From Taxawa tesnikishii (nom. ined.) (lineage: Eukaryota; Ascomycota; Dothideomycetes; Dothideales): DNA of 64,000 bases. Every line of letters begins with the position of its first letter. Positions within the stretch are counted from its first letter, which is position 1. This document shows, one piece after another, positions 23,449-34,260 of this stretch. The stretch lies in NCBI GenBank assembly GCA_030247885.1, contig JAPDRO010000015.1, positions 248,001-312,000 of the forward strand. The letters run 5' to 3'. Under the pieces are notes generated by a model, which did no database searches, was not told where the DNA came from, and was given only the letters and a program-made list of their open reading frames with translations. Both the position numbers and the translations under genes were made by a program.

Positions 23449-25219
23449 GCGCGGGTTAGATGCAGGCTGGGCAGTGGAGAAAAAGTTGATGACAGATGTT
23501 GATATCGAAACTTGGCCGCGCGGCTGCGGGCGAAAAGTGAGACTGGACGCACTTGGTAATATTGGAATCCGGGCCCCGGTTATCGCTGTCTGACGGCGTC
23601 CGGGGGCTCTGTGGGAAACGAGGGTACGTTCAGGTTCCACGTAGCTTCCAAAGTGGGCTCTTAGAGAGGCAGACGAGCCCGTGGCTGGGCCGCGTCGAGA
23701 ATAAGGAAAAAGGGACATGGTTGAGATTGCTGGATCGCTGTGACTACGAAATTGCATGAAGTGCAACTACTACCGAAAAGATTGAATACGTGACTATATA
23801 CGTCTACCCAAAATCGCTCGTTCCTGTCGCGTCTAAAATCCAGAAGTCGTGTGTGATAAGGGTTGAACGGAGAGCTAGACGGGGGCGTGTTGAGACTCGG
23901 TGACTGTGTGCACGTAGACCTGTGTCGCGGTACCCCTAGATCCAGTAGGACGGTCTGTAGTGGTAGCCCACCACCAGGCCAACGACAAGTCCGAAGCACA
24001 AGGCGTCAACCAGCGATCGATGTATCCAGGACAGGCTTGATCGGACATCGATGGTCGCGTCGGTGAAGGTGAAGAAGCGCAGACAGGAGACATAGCCTTC
24101 CGAGGAAGATGATGTTGTCTCGCACGTGCTCTCAAGCAAACTTGTCACCATCGGGAGAACTTTTTGTATGCAAGTACCAGTAAGTGCGACCCCAGGAGGG
24201 AGAGTTACGCCCGCTTGATCCGGGTGGGCTAACCCTTTCTCGTATCCCAGGTCCCCTCCTTCGCTTGTTGGCTGAGGTTGGCTTTTGGGCTTTCGGCGTT
24301 CAGCGTACCGTTTGGCTTTTCAGCTCGCTCATGGACCCAACGCGCAGGTGCTCCTGCCTCCACGAGCGCTTCCACTACACAGCAGTCGGTCGGGCATCTA
24401 CTCGAGATCTCTCCAGCATTGGCATACTCCACTTCCGTCCTGTTTCCTCGGAGTGTGCCACGCTGCGGAACATGATGGAGTTTGCTTAGACAGTGGATGG
24501 GAGTGCAACAAGAGAACTGTTTAACATTGTGAGATTATTGCTCCATCCCCTCTCTCCAAGTCTGTGACATGGACACCTCTTCACCATAGGCGTTGATCCA
24601 GCCATGGTACCATCACGTGCTTGGCCTGTTCGCCCTCAGGATTCAGCTCTTTGGCGAACCGAGCTACGGGACGAATCATGCTCTGCGATTTTGCCGTATT
24701 ACACTCTTGGAGTATTTCAACTTCGCTCGCTGAATCTCTTTGTACAACCCAGTGGAACAGGTTTCAACCGACGACTGGGTGGTTGCCAGATGGCAAGAGG
24801 AAAACCGATACACAATATTGTATAGCCTCGTGAATTAAGCAGAACAGGAAAGATACTGTCCTTTCATATGCTTACTTAGTGAAGGGCTTCGTGTACTGCA
24901 GAGAGGCTAATCTCGACCAATGCAGATTGACCGGTACGACACGCAAAGACGTAACCGGATAGCCAGCCATCATGTGGGGTTTCGTTCTAGGAAGGAGTCA
25001 ATGGTGGTTGAGAAAACGGTAAGGTTGTATCACTCACCGTAGAATGGCATTCGATACCCGTCGTATTGCACACGGGTGGCTCTGCTCGCGTTCGTGTCCT
25101 CTCCGCTACGGATGTGGTATCCGTACGTTTCGGTGACGTCCAGTAGAGCAATGTTCCTCCCGCTCTGCTTGCAGCACTCCGTCCGTGACAAGGAACCCGC
25201 GACTCCATAGATCCAGCCA
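23449..25219. other. Gene-poor stretch (1.8 kb) holding one doubtful small frame
   Basis: Apart from the small frame at 23936-24151 listed separately, I find only short frames without motifs on both strands. No RNA gene or repeat was recognised. Confidence 0.4.
23936..24151 (-). CDS. Possible 71-residue single-pass membrane protein
   Basis: The function is unknown. An ATG-initiated frame ends in a good hydrophobic helix, VDALCFGLVVGLVVGYHY, followed by RPSYWI and a stop. The N-terminal half is Ser/Thr-rich and soluble. It stands alone in a gene-poor stretch, with no intron signals. The evidence is only the membrane helix at the C-terminus, so this may be a chance frame. Confidence 0.3.
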   Translation of the reverse strand: MVTSLLESTCETTSSSSEGYVSCLRFFTFTDATIDVRSSLSWIHRSLVDALCFGLVVGLVVGYHYRPSYWI

Positions 25220-25885
25220 TCACCACACCTCGCTCGGATCAACCAAGATATTCTCCCCATCCGGTCTAACGGTTTTCCTGTCCTTGTCCCTGCTCAGGGG
25301 CTTCCGCATATCAAACGCATCCATTCCGTCGTTGTAGTAATCCACGATCCGTCTGTAGACCGAGTAACCCATCTTCATGTACAGCTCAATAGCCGCCGTG
25401 TTTTCCACGCGCACAAACAGATCCACGAACCAACATTTCTCCTTCTCTCCAACCGCTTCGAGCGCCGCGGATAGCCGCGTTGCGTGGCCTAGGCGTCGGG
25501 AAGCGGGTGAGACGGTCAGACAGGTGATGTGAGCGTGCCATGGTAGGTAGTTGGGATATTTCTCCGTAATGACCGGATGCGCGGGATCGAAGGGCTCGAT
25601 GGGGCTTGGGTACGGTGAGGCTTCGACTTTTCCGAGAACTGTGATTCCATACATCAGTTTGACTGTGCACGAATTCGGTAAACGGATTCGCAAGAGCGAA
25701 AGGACGAGGAACTCACTGTATCCCTCAATCTCTCCGTGTCGACCCTCGATGACTAGGCATAGTTGAGGCCATTTTGAGAAATACTCGAGGTAGAAACCGA
25801 TGTTATAGGTCTCGGTGAGCGGATCTAAGTTGCATGGGTTGAATTTTAACAGGTCCGTCGGTGTCATTTCGCGTACGGAAGACAT
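25220..25885 (-). CDS. NAA20: NAA20, catalytic subunit of the NatB N-terminal acetyltransferase
   Basis: NatB acetylates nascent proteins starting Met-Asp, Met-Glu, Met-Asn or Met-Gln at the ribosome, together with the auxiliary subunit Naa25. Exons 25885-25717 and 25638-25220 (GTGAGT donor, CACAG acceptor) give 195 residues, the same as yeast Nat3. MSSVREMTPTDLLKFNPCNL matches the family's start and DPLTETYNIGFYLEYFSKWP its first helices. The junction rebuilds EGYILGKVEA, the conserved strand. The acetyl-CoA loop RRLGHA and the VRVENTAAIELYMKMGYSVY segment of the GNAT fold are clear, followed by YYNDGMDAFDMRKPL, typical of Naa20. A longer N-terminus would be possible upstream in this frame but looks unlike the family, so I start at 25885. 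Confidence 0.94.
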   Translation of the reverse strand: MSSVREMTPTDLLKFNPCNLDPLTETYNIGFYLEYFSKWPQLCLVIEGRHGEIEGYSEFLVLSLLRIRLPNSCTVKLMYGITVLGKVEASPYPSPIEPFDPAHPVITEKYPNYLPWHAHITCLTVSPASRRLGHATRLSAALEAVGEKEKCWFVDLFVRVENTAAIELYMKMGYSVYRRIVDYYNDGMDAFDMRKPLSRDKDRKTVRPDGENILVDPSEVW

Positions 25886-26255
25886 GACTGTGCCGGTTTC
25901 CTGGTTTCCAGTACGAAACCGACCAACACAGAAACCGTGCTGGATGTAAAACAGTTCCGTTGTTACCGCAAAGGTTAGGTGGAGTATGATATCGCTGTTG
26001 TTAGCGGTTTGCGCCGGAATGGATTCCGCGGTATGCTTGGCGTTCAATGTGGAAAGAACTACGTGAATTGAACTACTGTCCTGATCCACTGATCGTAAAA
26101 GAGTAGATACCGGAATATTTCATTTGTGTGTCACTCTAGCCTGGATTCAAACATGCTATGCCTTATGAGGTGCAATTCAATGTGGCTATCAGATTTGTGA
26201 CCAATGCCAATGCCCGACTGGCTTCCAATATCATCAATTCGTTCTTTGATCAAGC
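25886..26255. other. Intergenic stretch upstream of NAA20
   Basis: This 370-bp stretch holds the NAA20 promoter and the 3' flank of the aspartyl aminopeptidase gene, both minus strand. No gene is seen. Confidence 0.45.
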
Positions 26256-28006
26256 CTAGTCGACGAGAATCTTGCTCTCCAGCTCCCCGTAATGCTCGAA
26301 GAAACTGTCGAAGAGGTTGATCGCATACTCAACATCGTATGCGCCGCAAGTCTCCCTGATACTGTGCATGCTCAGCTGCGGGTTGCCGAGATCCAGCGTG
26401 CGGACGCCCATGTTAGCACTCAGCATAGGCCTACAGTACATCGTTAGCTCTGCTGCGAGTCCAAAGGTTTCATAGAGCGCGACTCACCCGATTGTGCTCC
26501 CACAGGGCGAATCGTTCCTGACAACGAACAGCTGCAGCGGTACGCCCTCGCCGCTCTTCCGCACGTCTCCACTGCTCCGCTGCGCCCGCTTCGCCACCTC
26601 CTGCAGCAGCACGATACCAGGTGAATTGGTTGCGTACCGCACGTTTGCATTGATCTTGACGACTGTGCCCTTGTTCATCTGAGGCTTGTGTTCGGCTTCG
26701 TACTTGCCACTGTAGTTGGGGTTCACGCTGTGGGCCATGTCGGCAGAAACGAGAAAGCTGGTCGCACACGTCTGCTCGAACGCAGTCGATGTGTCATGGG
26801 AGTCGCCGTTGCTCATCTTGTCGTACGACTTGTCGCTCTCTGCTTCATTGGAGGCGGGAAGGACAGAGAGACGTCGTAGAACGGAGGGAAGCATGTTGCT
26901 GTCTGCGCCCTGTGCAGATGTGCTGCCGATCTCTTCGTGATCGAAGCAGGCGATGAGGCGGATTGTGGACTCATCCTCGAGGGAGTCGTTGACAGACACA
27001 GATTTGATGATGCCTTGAACGGCACAGAAAGTCATCATCAGATTGTCCAAGCGGGCGGAGAAGATGAGCTCGTTGTTCAAGCCTCCCAGACAAGACTTCT
27101 GCGTGTCGTAGAGGACGATCTCGAAATCCAGGACTTCCTCGGGCTTGACGCCCGCCTCCGACGCAAGAATATCGATAATGTAGGGGTGATGTCTCTGGGT
27201 GGGCGTCTTGAGCGGGTTAAACTCGCCGTTATCGTTGTTCTCCTCCTTCTTTGCCTCTTCTTGAGTCTTGCCCTCTCTGTTCAGCTCCGCCTCCACCAGG
27301 CCAGCAATGGGGTACAATTGGCCCTCCTTGTTGAATTCGAACGGTACGCTGCCACCAAAGTGCACCGCGAGATTGGGGATCCGGCAAATGGGCCTGTTCA
27401 CTTTGACCAACTTCTGTTCAATACCACCATCCGACCTCTTCACCATGACGCGCCCAGCCAAACTCAAGTCCCGATCAAACCATGTATGCCACATGCCTCC
27501 TCCATATGTCTCTACGCCAACTTGCAGGAAACCGTCTGCTTGTCGCTTGGAGACAGGCTTGACTCGAAGACAGGGCGAGTCGGTGTGAGCGCCAACCATG
27601 GCGATCGGATTGCCTGGCTTCCATTTCTGGCCGATGGCAAAGGCGACTATGGTGGATGTATTACGGGTGAGGTAGTACTTTCCTCCCGGTACGAGTGTGG
27701 ACGACCATGGGTCCCGTTCCTACCACAATCGTTTAGCTGTCCGCACAACTCATGCTCGAATTTCTTCACGAGACAGGGGACGCTGCTTTCGCTTGAGATA
27801 TCAAGGCCAAGTCAGATAACATACCTTTATCTGCTTGAAGCCTGCCTTTTCGAGACGTTGCTTCGCAGAGTGGACAGCGTGGAATGCTGAAGGGCCAGTT
27901 AATTTCTAGACGAATCAGTTTGGGAAAGCTGATACGCACGAGTGGGTGAAGCATTGACAAAGTCAATGAAGTCTTCGGCGGACTTGAGCGATGCGCTGTT
28001 CGCCAT
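26256..28006 (-). CDS. Aspartyl aminopeptidase (M18 family, DNPEP/Ape4-like)
   Basis: This cytosolic dodecameric zinc aminopeptidase removes N-terminal Asp/Glu. The yeast relative Ape4 is also carried to the vacuole by the Cvt route. Four exons, 28006-27940, 27886-27825, 27719-26488 and 26430-26256, give 511 residues. Junctions rebuild SPTPFHAVHSAKQRL, QIKERDPW and STIGPMLSANMGVRT, all expected in M18. Metal and catalytic motifs are visible: AMVGAHTDSP, ACFDHEEIGS, VSADMAHSVNPNY and the final SMHSIRETCG. GGGMWHTWFDRDLSLAGRV is the family's signature strand. An insert rich in Glu/Asn (about 200-215) makes it slightly longer than the mammalian enzyme. No signal peptide is seen, in line with a cytosolic enzyme. 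The start is the first ATG giving the typical short N-terminus. Confidence 0.95.
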
Positions 28007-28764
28007 GGTTGCTATGCTGCGGCTTGTTGTGGGATGTACTCGAAAAGTAGCTCGAATCTGGACAGGTATATTGGGATTTGACACCCGACTTACGGTTCGA
28101 GTTGAGAGTAGACAGCCTAGGAAACAAGGAGAGTTGGGCATGGGATGGGGTTTGCTACAGGTACAGCAAGGTGCGTCTCATGTCGTCCCAAAGCGGAAGC
28201 TCGTTATCCCCGGCTCGGTCCGTGCTTGAGCTGCATCACATGAAGGGATGACACTTTCTCACTTCCTCGCTCCAAAACTCAAACCTTTCCGTATCGAGGT
28301 ATGATACGCTCAGAAAACCCTCTGTCCTCCATGATCCCTCTTTGAACAGTCTCCTTTTGGATTCTTAAGGGTTACGATGGAAGTTCCTCTTCAGGTGCTC
28401 TCGTGAGCTCGGAAGACACTAGGGCAGCACGTCCGAACTCAAATCATAGACTCTGCGACGATGCAACTCGCAAAAACATTCGAGTTTTATTATGCATCGA
28501 GTTACGCATAACATCGAAGCGAAAGACTGTACGATGCACCAAACCCAGAACCCGAAAGTTTGGTAAGTGATCAGATAACCTTCCGGCTGCTCCCGTACAC
28601 GTGGCAGCCGCTCGGGAGAGCCCCGAGGGGTAAGCGCGAGAGCGGCGAAATGCCCGCTGGATGAGAGGCTATTGAACTTCCTGCCATTACGTCTTGAAAC
28701 TCTTGCGTACTGTCAGCATACGATCGACTCATCTTGAAAGACAGCACGGAATGCTACATCGACA
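28007..28764. other. Divergent intergenic region, M18 peptidase / SDR
   Basis: This 758-bp region holds both promoters. No open frame of note, TATA box or repeat was recognised. Confidence 0.45.
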
Positions 28765-29838
28765 ATGAGTGCATCGACGGCGGATCCAAAGCCTCCGCGC
28801 TCACCGAAGTTCCCTACTCACAATGCGCCCCGAGTCTGGTTCCTGACATCTGCAAATTCTCCGGTTGGCATCTCTCTCACACGACATCTTCTAGCCCATG
28901 GTGATTACGTCACCGCAGGCGTCTTACCCGTCGAGTTCGAGAAACATGAGGATCGGTCAGCGGACTTCAGGTTGTTCTTGGAAGAGGTGGGAAACACGGA
29001 TGCGTGGAGAGCACGCTTACGGGTGGTCGCATTGGACGTACGCATAACTGGGCAGTGTCAGAGCGCCATCGCAGAGGCTGTGCACAGCTTTGGGCGGGTT
29101 GATATCCTCTTCTGCTGCACGTCCGAATGCGTTGTAGGGACTGTGGAAGAGCTGGCGCAGAACCCGCGGACGCTTACCCTTGTAAGGGATCAGTTCGAAA
29201 CCAACTTCTTTGGGGCTGTCAATGTCATCAAGGCCGTACTGCCAACATTCCGTGCGAAGAAGAACGGACACATCATCGTACTTTCAGCTGTTACTGGTCA
29301 TCTAGGGACGCCAGGACTTGGACTGTATTGCGCCAGTCAATGGGCCGTTGAAGGATACTGCGACAGCCTGGCCTTTGAGATCGCACCTTTCAACATCAAA
29401 ATGACCATAGTACAACCCAACATGGAGGTGAACGTCCTGACTAACCGTATAACCTCTGCGCCTCCTCTACCTGCGTATGCAGCCGATTCCAATCCGGCGC
29501 CTTTGTGTCGCGACATGCTGTCCGGACTTCTGGACCGTCTGGAAGGAACGGAAGAGCCCACTACTGGAGATCAACTACATGCGAGCAACGTGACAAGTCT
29601 ATACCCGCCACTTAGCAAAGCGATGAAGGAGCGTTTGGTTGCCGAGACGGTATATGCGGTCGCAGCAGTTGGAGGCCATGATAATCCACCAGCGAGACAC
29701 ATAGTGGGCTTTGAAGGTGTTGTGAGTGTCAAAGAAAAGCTCAAAACCGTCAGCGAAGAACTCGAGGACTTCGTCGAAACCAGTACTTCGGTGGACATCC
29801 ACAACAAGTGGGACGAGCCTGCAGAGCCGCAGGCATGA
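28765..29838 (+). CDS. Short-chain dehydrogenase/reductase-fold protein with degenerate active site
   Basis: This single-exon protein of 357 residues has a clear Rossmann/SDR layout: a first strand and loop (WFLTSANSPVGISLTRHLLA), an acidic strand end (VVALDVR), FGRVDILFCC, FETNFFGAVNVIKAVLP, a Ser strand (HIIVLSAVTGHLG), a Tyr helix and FNIKMTIVQPN. Key SDR positions are altered. The TGxxxGxG cofactor loop reads TSANSPVG, the NAG motif reads CCT, and YxxxK reads Y188-CAS-Q192, so the catalytic lysine is Gln. Ser174 and Tyr188 keep the normal spacing of 14. I recall fungal relatives with this pattern but cannot check. It may bind NADP(H) weakly or act as a non-catalytic sensor; that is inference. 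A Zn2Cys6 regulator lies 0.7 kb downstream on the same strand. Confidence 0.8.
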   Translation: MSASTADPKPPRSPKFPTHNAPRVWFLTSANSPVGISLTRHLLAHGDYVTAGVLPVEFEKHEDRSADFRLFLEEVGNTDAWRARLRVVALDVRITGQCQSAIAEAVHSFGRVDILFCCTSECVVGTVEELAQNPRTLTLVRDQFETNFFGAVNVIKAVLPTFRAKKNGHIIVLSAVTGHLGTPGLGLYCASQWAVEGYCDSLAFEIAPFNIKMTIVQPNMEVNVLTNRITSAPPLPAYAADSNPAPLCRDMLSGLLDRLEGTEEPTTGDQLHASNVTSLYPPLSKAMKERLVAETVYAVAAVGGHDNPPARHIVGFEGVVSVKEKLKTVSEELEDFVETSTSVDIHNKWDEPAEPQA

Positions 29839-30524
29839 TTGTTACAGACTTATGATAAGGCCATCGATCGTCGGAGCCGAGTCATGATTACCGTTATGGA
29901 AGTTTTCCCACAGCGAATGCGCACCGCAGCATGTCTAAGTCAACTTGGGATTGGCAACCCTCTGAATAGGTGATTTTGGGTGTTATACAACTACTTCGAT
30001 ACCGGATACCGGATCTCACGGACCTCGCCTACCCCATCGCATCTGGTTGAGTACAGTGGTCGTCCAAAATCTGTGGCCGGCCGCCAAAACCTAATTGAAC
30101 TTTGTTGTCGGTGTGGGTATATTTTCTGCTCGCTTATCACTGCCGTTTTAGGGCATCGTTGAACGGCAGTTTGGAGCTTAAATGGGCTATTATGGGTATT
30201 TTACGGGCTCGCGCCAAGGGATCAGCAGTTTCGTTACCTAACTCTGCAAACAAACGGAAATCTGGCGGCTGATTCAGAAGCTTTCCCCGCACCTTTCCCG
30301 CGTCTGCAGATCGGATCGTCACCTGCCACTCTCTCTTCTCGAAGCATTGTTCTGCACCTGCGCCTGTGACGGATCCGTCTGACGAGCCAGAGGTGCGTCA
30401 CATTCGAAGCAGCAAGTGCAAGGCGGCTCTTTTACATACCAACGACAACCTGAAGTCAAGTCACGGCCTTGTCCGCAACGTTTGTCAGCAGCACAGGCGC
30501 TTTGACCGGCTGCGCGACGGATTC
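29839..30524. other. Intergenic region upstream of the Zn2Cys6 gene
   Basis: This 686-bp region is the promoter and leader of the regulator gene. Its frame is open upstream from about 30366 without an ATG, so the leader may be read as protein in silico, but the first ATG is at 30525. Confidence 0.45.
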
Positions 30525-32517
30525 ATGACAGAAGGCACTGATAGCAAAGGATCCTCGCCGCCGTCTAACAGCAGTGCGGCGCCCAAACCTGTGCGCAGAG
30601 CATGCGACTGCTGTCGGAAACGCAAGGTCCGCTGTGATAGTGAGGATCCCTGCGGACCATGTCGAAAGGCAGCCATAAGATGCGCTTACCTCCAGCCTCC
30701 GAAAAAGAAGGGGCCGAAAGGTTTGAGAAGCACGCGGGTCTTGCACGCTTTAAGAAAGATAGACGAGGCAATGCCGCCGACCCCGACGGGCCAGCTTAGT
30801 CCCACCGAGTACAACCATGGCTTCAACAACTGGTCTTGGAGTTCAAGAGAGTCTTCGCCGGCATCTTCCACTGGACCAAGCTCCATGGCATATCTAGAGC
30901 AGACTATGTCCTACGCAGATGTCCCTCCACATGTTCCCGGCTCCCAAGACGCCGAGTACATGCAGACCGCCGTACCTTTTATACATCAGCAACCTCCGAC
31001 TTCTATGCCATTCGTTTCACACGAAGAAACTCAGCAGAACGACTGGTCCCCCACCAATTCTTCGACAACAAACAACGGCTTCCTTCCACAAGCACCAACA
31101 CGGCAAGCAGGACCCATGTGCGCTCGATTACCTGGTGACTTCTTCCTTCCTTATGTGCGGCTTTTCTTCAATCATATATATCCGATCATGCCTGTAATCG
31201 ACCGCCGTGTATATCTGGATCCCAACTTGTACAGTTCCATGAGCTGCCTTACGTCAGAGACGTACGCCTTTCTCTGTTCGTTGTCTGCAGCAACCATCGT
31301 GCAACTGGACGCAGCTGTTCAATTACCGCCGTTTATAATACCAGTGGGCATCCCTCCAGCAGACACATCTGCCGAACTCTTCGTGGACGAGTGCCTTGGG
31401 GCGCGGAGAAGTTTTGATTACATTGAGCACCCTACAACATTGAGTGTTATGACATCGTTCTTCATTTTCTGTTATTACGGCAACAACGAACGGCATGAAA
31501 AGGCTTGGCACTATTTGCAGGAATCTATATCGTTCGCGCAAACACTGGACCTGGACGACGAGTGTGCAATTCGAAAGCTCGACCCTGTAGAGGCTCAATG
31601 GCGGAGACGGTTGTACTGGTTGCTGTTTGTCACGGAGAGGTATGTCTATCGCCATTCTCGTCTTTGACCGTGTGCTGAGAGGAACGCACAGAGCGTATGC
31701 TATTCAACGTCGGAAGCACACGCGTCTTCTGGCATCTATCCAGCTTCCTCTTGTTTTCGAGTCGGAAGATCCTCAGCTGCTCAACGGATTTGTCAACCTT
31801 GTCCACCTTTTCTCTGCCATTGATGACAACTTTGTGAAAGTCTGGCGCGGCACAAGACGACGATCTCTCTGTTCTGCGCCTTGGCTTGCTGACACACAGC
31901 GCGCTCTCGACGCTGTCGCGTTGACCTTAGAAAATATAACCGAAACTCAGCACCTCGATATCTCTGTTTCAAGAGAATGGCTACACGTGCTCGCGTGGCA
32001 AATGGGCGTCAGCAACGGCCTGATCTGGGGCAAGGGCGAAGGTGGCATGAGGTTAGAGTACCCAGTCGAGTTGGCGAAGAGAGTTGTTAGGATCACCGAG
32101 GGAGCAAACTCCTTGGCCTTGGACTCGCATGGAATCGGAATGGTACTTTCTCTCATTAGCTTAGAAGACATGCACATGCTGATGTAGTTGCAGGAGCAAA
32201 AACTTTCAGATATAGCTGGCTGTCTGGCTGACGTGCTCCGTTGTGCGGCAGGGGACATGTCCGACACGTTCATTCAGGGCAGACAGTACCTGCACATCCT
32301 CTTGCAACAGCTTTCACGGATGAGAGGCAAGGAATCCAGGTATCTAAGGCCATTGATGGGCAAGGTGCACGATGTTCTGGGCTACGAGTTGTCGCAAAGT
32401 TTACCGTTACCCACGTCGAATGTACTTGACTTCAATCAGCGTGGCGCAGTCGGAAAGGTATATGACGAAGAAGAAACACGGACGATGGGCATGTGGCTGC
32501 AGCAGGAAAGTACATGA
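30525..32517 (+). CDS. Zn2Cys6 transcription factor with fungal_trans/MHR domain
   Basis: This is a nuclear DNA-binding regulator with targets unknown. Exons 30525-31639, 31692-32142 and 32194-32517 give 629 residues. The binuclear cluster lies at about residues 26-52: CDCCRKRKVRC then DSEDPCGPCRKAAIRC, with the basic linker PPKKKGPKG, a style shared with sugar-regulator-type factors such as the MAL/AmyR groups. That resemblance is only suggestive. A Ser/Pro/Thr/Asn-rich region follows. The middle homology domain begins near LPYVRLFFNHIYPIMPVIDR. The first junction rebuilds LYWLLFVTERAYAIQRRKHT, a classic fungal_trans motif, which confirms the splice. The second intron (GTACTT donor, TTGCAG acceptor) joins GIGM to EQKLSDIAG. 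The gene follows the degenerate SDR gene on the same strand, and a functional pairing is possible but unproven. Confidence 0.9.
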
Positions 32518-32694
32518 GCGAACTGATTGCTGCAGGTACTGTATATATTCGGAGATGCAAACGTCATTCGTCTGATACCCAGGATAGCAGGAGTCAATTA
32601 AAAGATGTGAATTCGTTACTTCGTTTGCTCCGTCTCACTCTACCTTCCATCACTGCACCTGCCGTTGCATCCACTGACATGACATATGCTCCCT

Positions 32695-32955
32695 CTACTT
32701 GCTCGACTTGCCCGGAACAAGCTTGTCGACGAGGCCAAGACCTTTGCCTTGACGACCGGCGACCTCGTCTGGGGAATTGGTCGACACCTTGTTCTCCTTC
32801 TGCTTGATCAAGTTGTCTTCCATCTTGTTCTCATCTGGAAGCACCCCTCTCAGCTTGTCAGTCGGTGCCGTGGTTCCTGGTTGAAGTCAGCAGATGGCGG
32901 GCTTGGCTGTTTCACTGAGGCGCGGCGCACCGGACTCGGATGCTTTGTCTGCCAT
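32695..32955 (-). CDS. Small hydrophilic two-exon protein (68 residues), function unknown
   Basis: No single open frame shows this gene. Exon 1 is 32955-32931 (MADKASES), and exon 2 is 32876-32695. The 54-bp intron has a GTGCGC donor, a GCTGAC branch site and a CAG acceptor nine bases on. It must be removed because the unspliced frame has a TGA inside it. The product is highly charged and Lys/Asp/Glu-rich, with PTDKLRGVLPDENKMEDNLI then VSTNSPDEVAGRQGKGLG and a LVDKLVPGKSSK end. There is no signal peptide, membrane helix or Cys. It resembles small intrinsically disordered fungal proteins, but I cannot name the family. The gene is convergent with the Zn2Cys6 gene, and only 177 bp separate the two stops. 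Confidence 0.68.
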
Positions 32956-34083
32956 ATCTGCAATTGTTTAGGTTCGCAGTGAAGTGAAACTTGCTCAACA
33001 CGAGACGGTTTGGGTGACTTCGAGCGATCTCGTTCGGGAGCGGTTCTGAGCGTGAAACCCGTATAGATAGCAGGGGTGCTCCTCTTGTATTTATGCCTTC
33101 CTCACCCACCCTACCTTAGAGTTCATCTCTCTTTGCCTACGTCATTCTGGTTGTCTCCGCAAATGATACGACGCTACAGTACATGATACAGTCAGCTGGA
33201 CTCGCTGATACAGAGAGCCTCGCGCTGATATCAAAGAGCTGCGAGAGAGAAACAACAAGATCACTAGCGAGGAAAAAGAGAAGAGTACGGAAACTTGGTA
33301 GACTTGTTGCTGCTGCACCCTGTCGGCAGTGCGCTCAACCGGCTTTGCCAAGATCCTGGACTGGACCTTTGCGTTACCTCAACATCGACTCCATCAACAG
33401 CCTCGAGCACCACAAAGCAGCCGCTGAGACAAAATCAACAGCCATTTGGCACATCACCAAAGACGGAAGACCTTTTCTTCCGATGATAGCGGCAGACGCG
33501 TCTCCTGTTTCGTCCAAGGTGGCTGCCAAGTCCGCTCAATCTTCGCCATCTCCACGCTTCCCGTTTCAGATGTGTATCGTGTATAACCGCGCAATATACA
33601 TGATGCCCGAGCCCTAACGCACTACTGAGGTCCTCGTCAAGACAACGGCTTTGTTGTTTCAAGACTCTATACTCTTTGCTTCGCGAAGGGAACAGTGCCT
33701 ACCCACGTTGAGCCCAGCACGCTCTCTCAGTAGTGAGTTCAGAGATGTCTCGCCGTGCAGCTGGTTGGATGGCCAGGCCACTACGAAGGAAGCAACGTTC
33801 ATATCTATCTTTCCCTAGAGCTCGTGCACTTGGTAGGGTACGTCTCCAGTTGCGCTGAGCATCGCCGCCACTGCCGCAGGTCTGGTAAACCCCAGATCGA
33901 TACTCCGGGACGAAGCGCTCAGACAGGAATTGGGCGCCCCTGTGTTCTCGCTTCAACTATGGACAAAGTTGACATGTTTGACTTGGCGTTTCTTTGTAGG
34001 ACTATGCTCCGTACTACAGCCGCTCAAGGATCAATCTATTTAGCCGTACTGTCGAGCCATGTGGTCGGAGCACTGGCAGGTGA
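32956..34083. other. Intergenic region upstream of the AA9 gene
   Basis: This 1.1-kb region has open frames at 33183-33617 (plus, 144 codons) and 33699-33956 (minus), but they show no motif and uneven composition. I do not accept them as genes. The right part is the AA9 promoter. Confidence 0.4.
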
Positions 34084-34090
34084 TATATAA
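34084..34090 (+). promoter_or_regulatory. TATA box of the AA9 gene
   Basis: TATATAA stands 171 bp before the AA9 ATG, followed by a CT-rich leader. This is the usual layout of inducible secreted-enzyme genes in filamentous fungi. Confidence 0.6.
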
Positions 34091-34260
34091 GTCCTTTTCC
34101 ACAATCCGCCAAAGCTTCTTCCCTCATCGCATTCAGTGCAAGCCTCCCATTCACTACATTCGTTTCGTCCGTTGATCGGATCTTCCATTCCTTTCTTGCA
34201 AGGTACCACAACACCACTCTCCTTCAACCACCGCTTTCCCAACCCAGTCCTTCTGACAGA

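Noticed and set aside
26937-27890. Plus-strand open frame of 317 codons
   Set aside because: It is antisense to the M18 aminopeptidase, whose four exons and metal motifs are clear.
33183-33617. Plus-strand frame of 144 codons
   Set aside because: No motif; mixed basic and hydrophobic residues without pattern; no splice signals at its ends.
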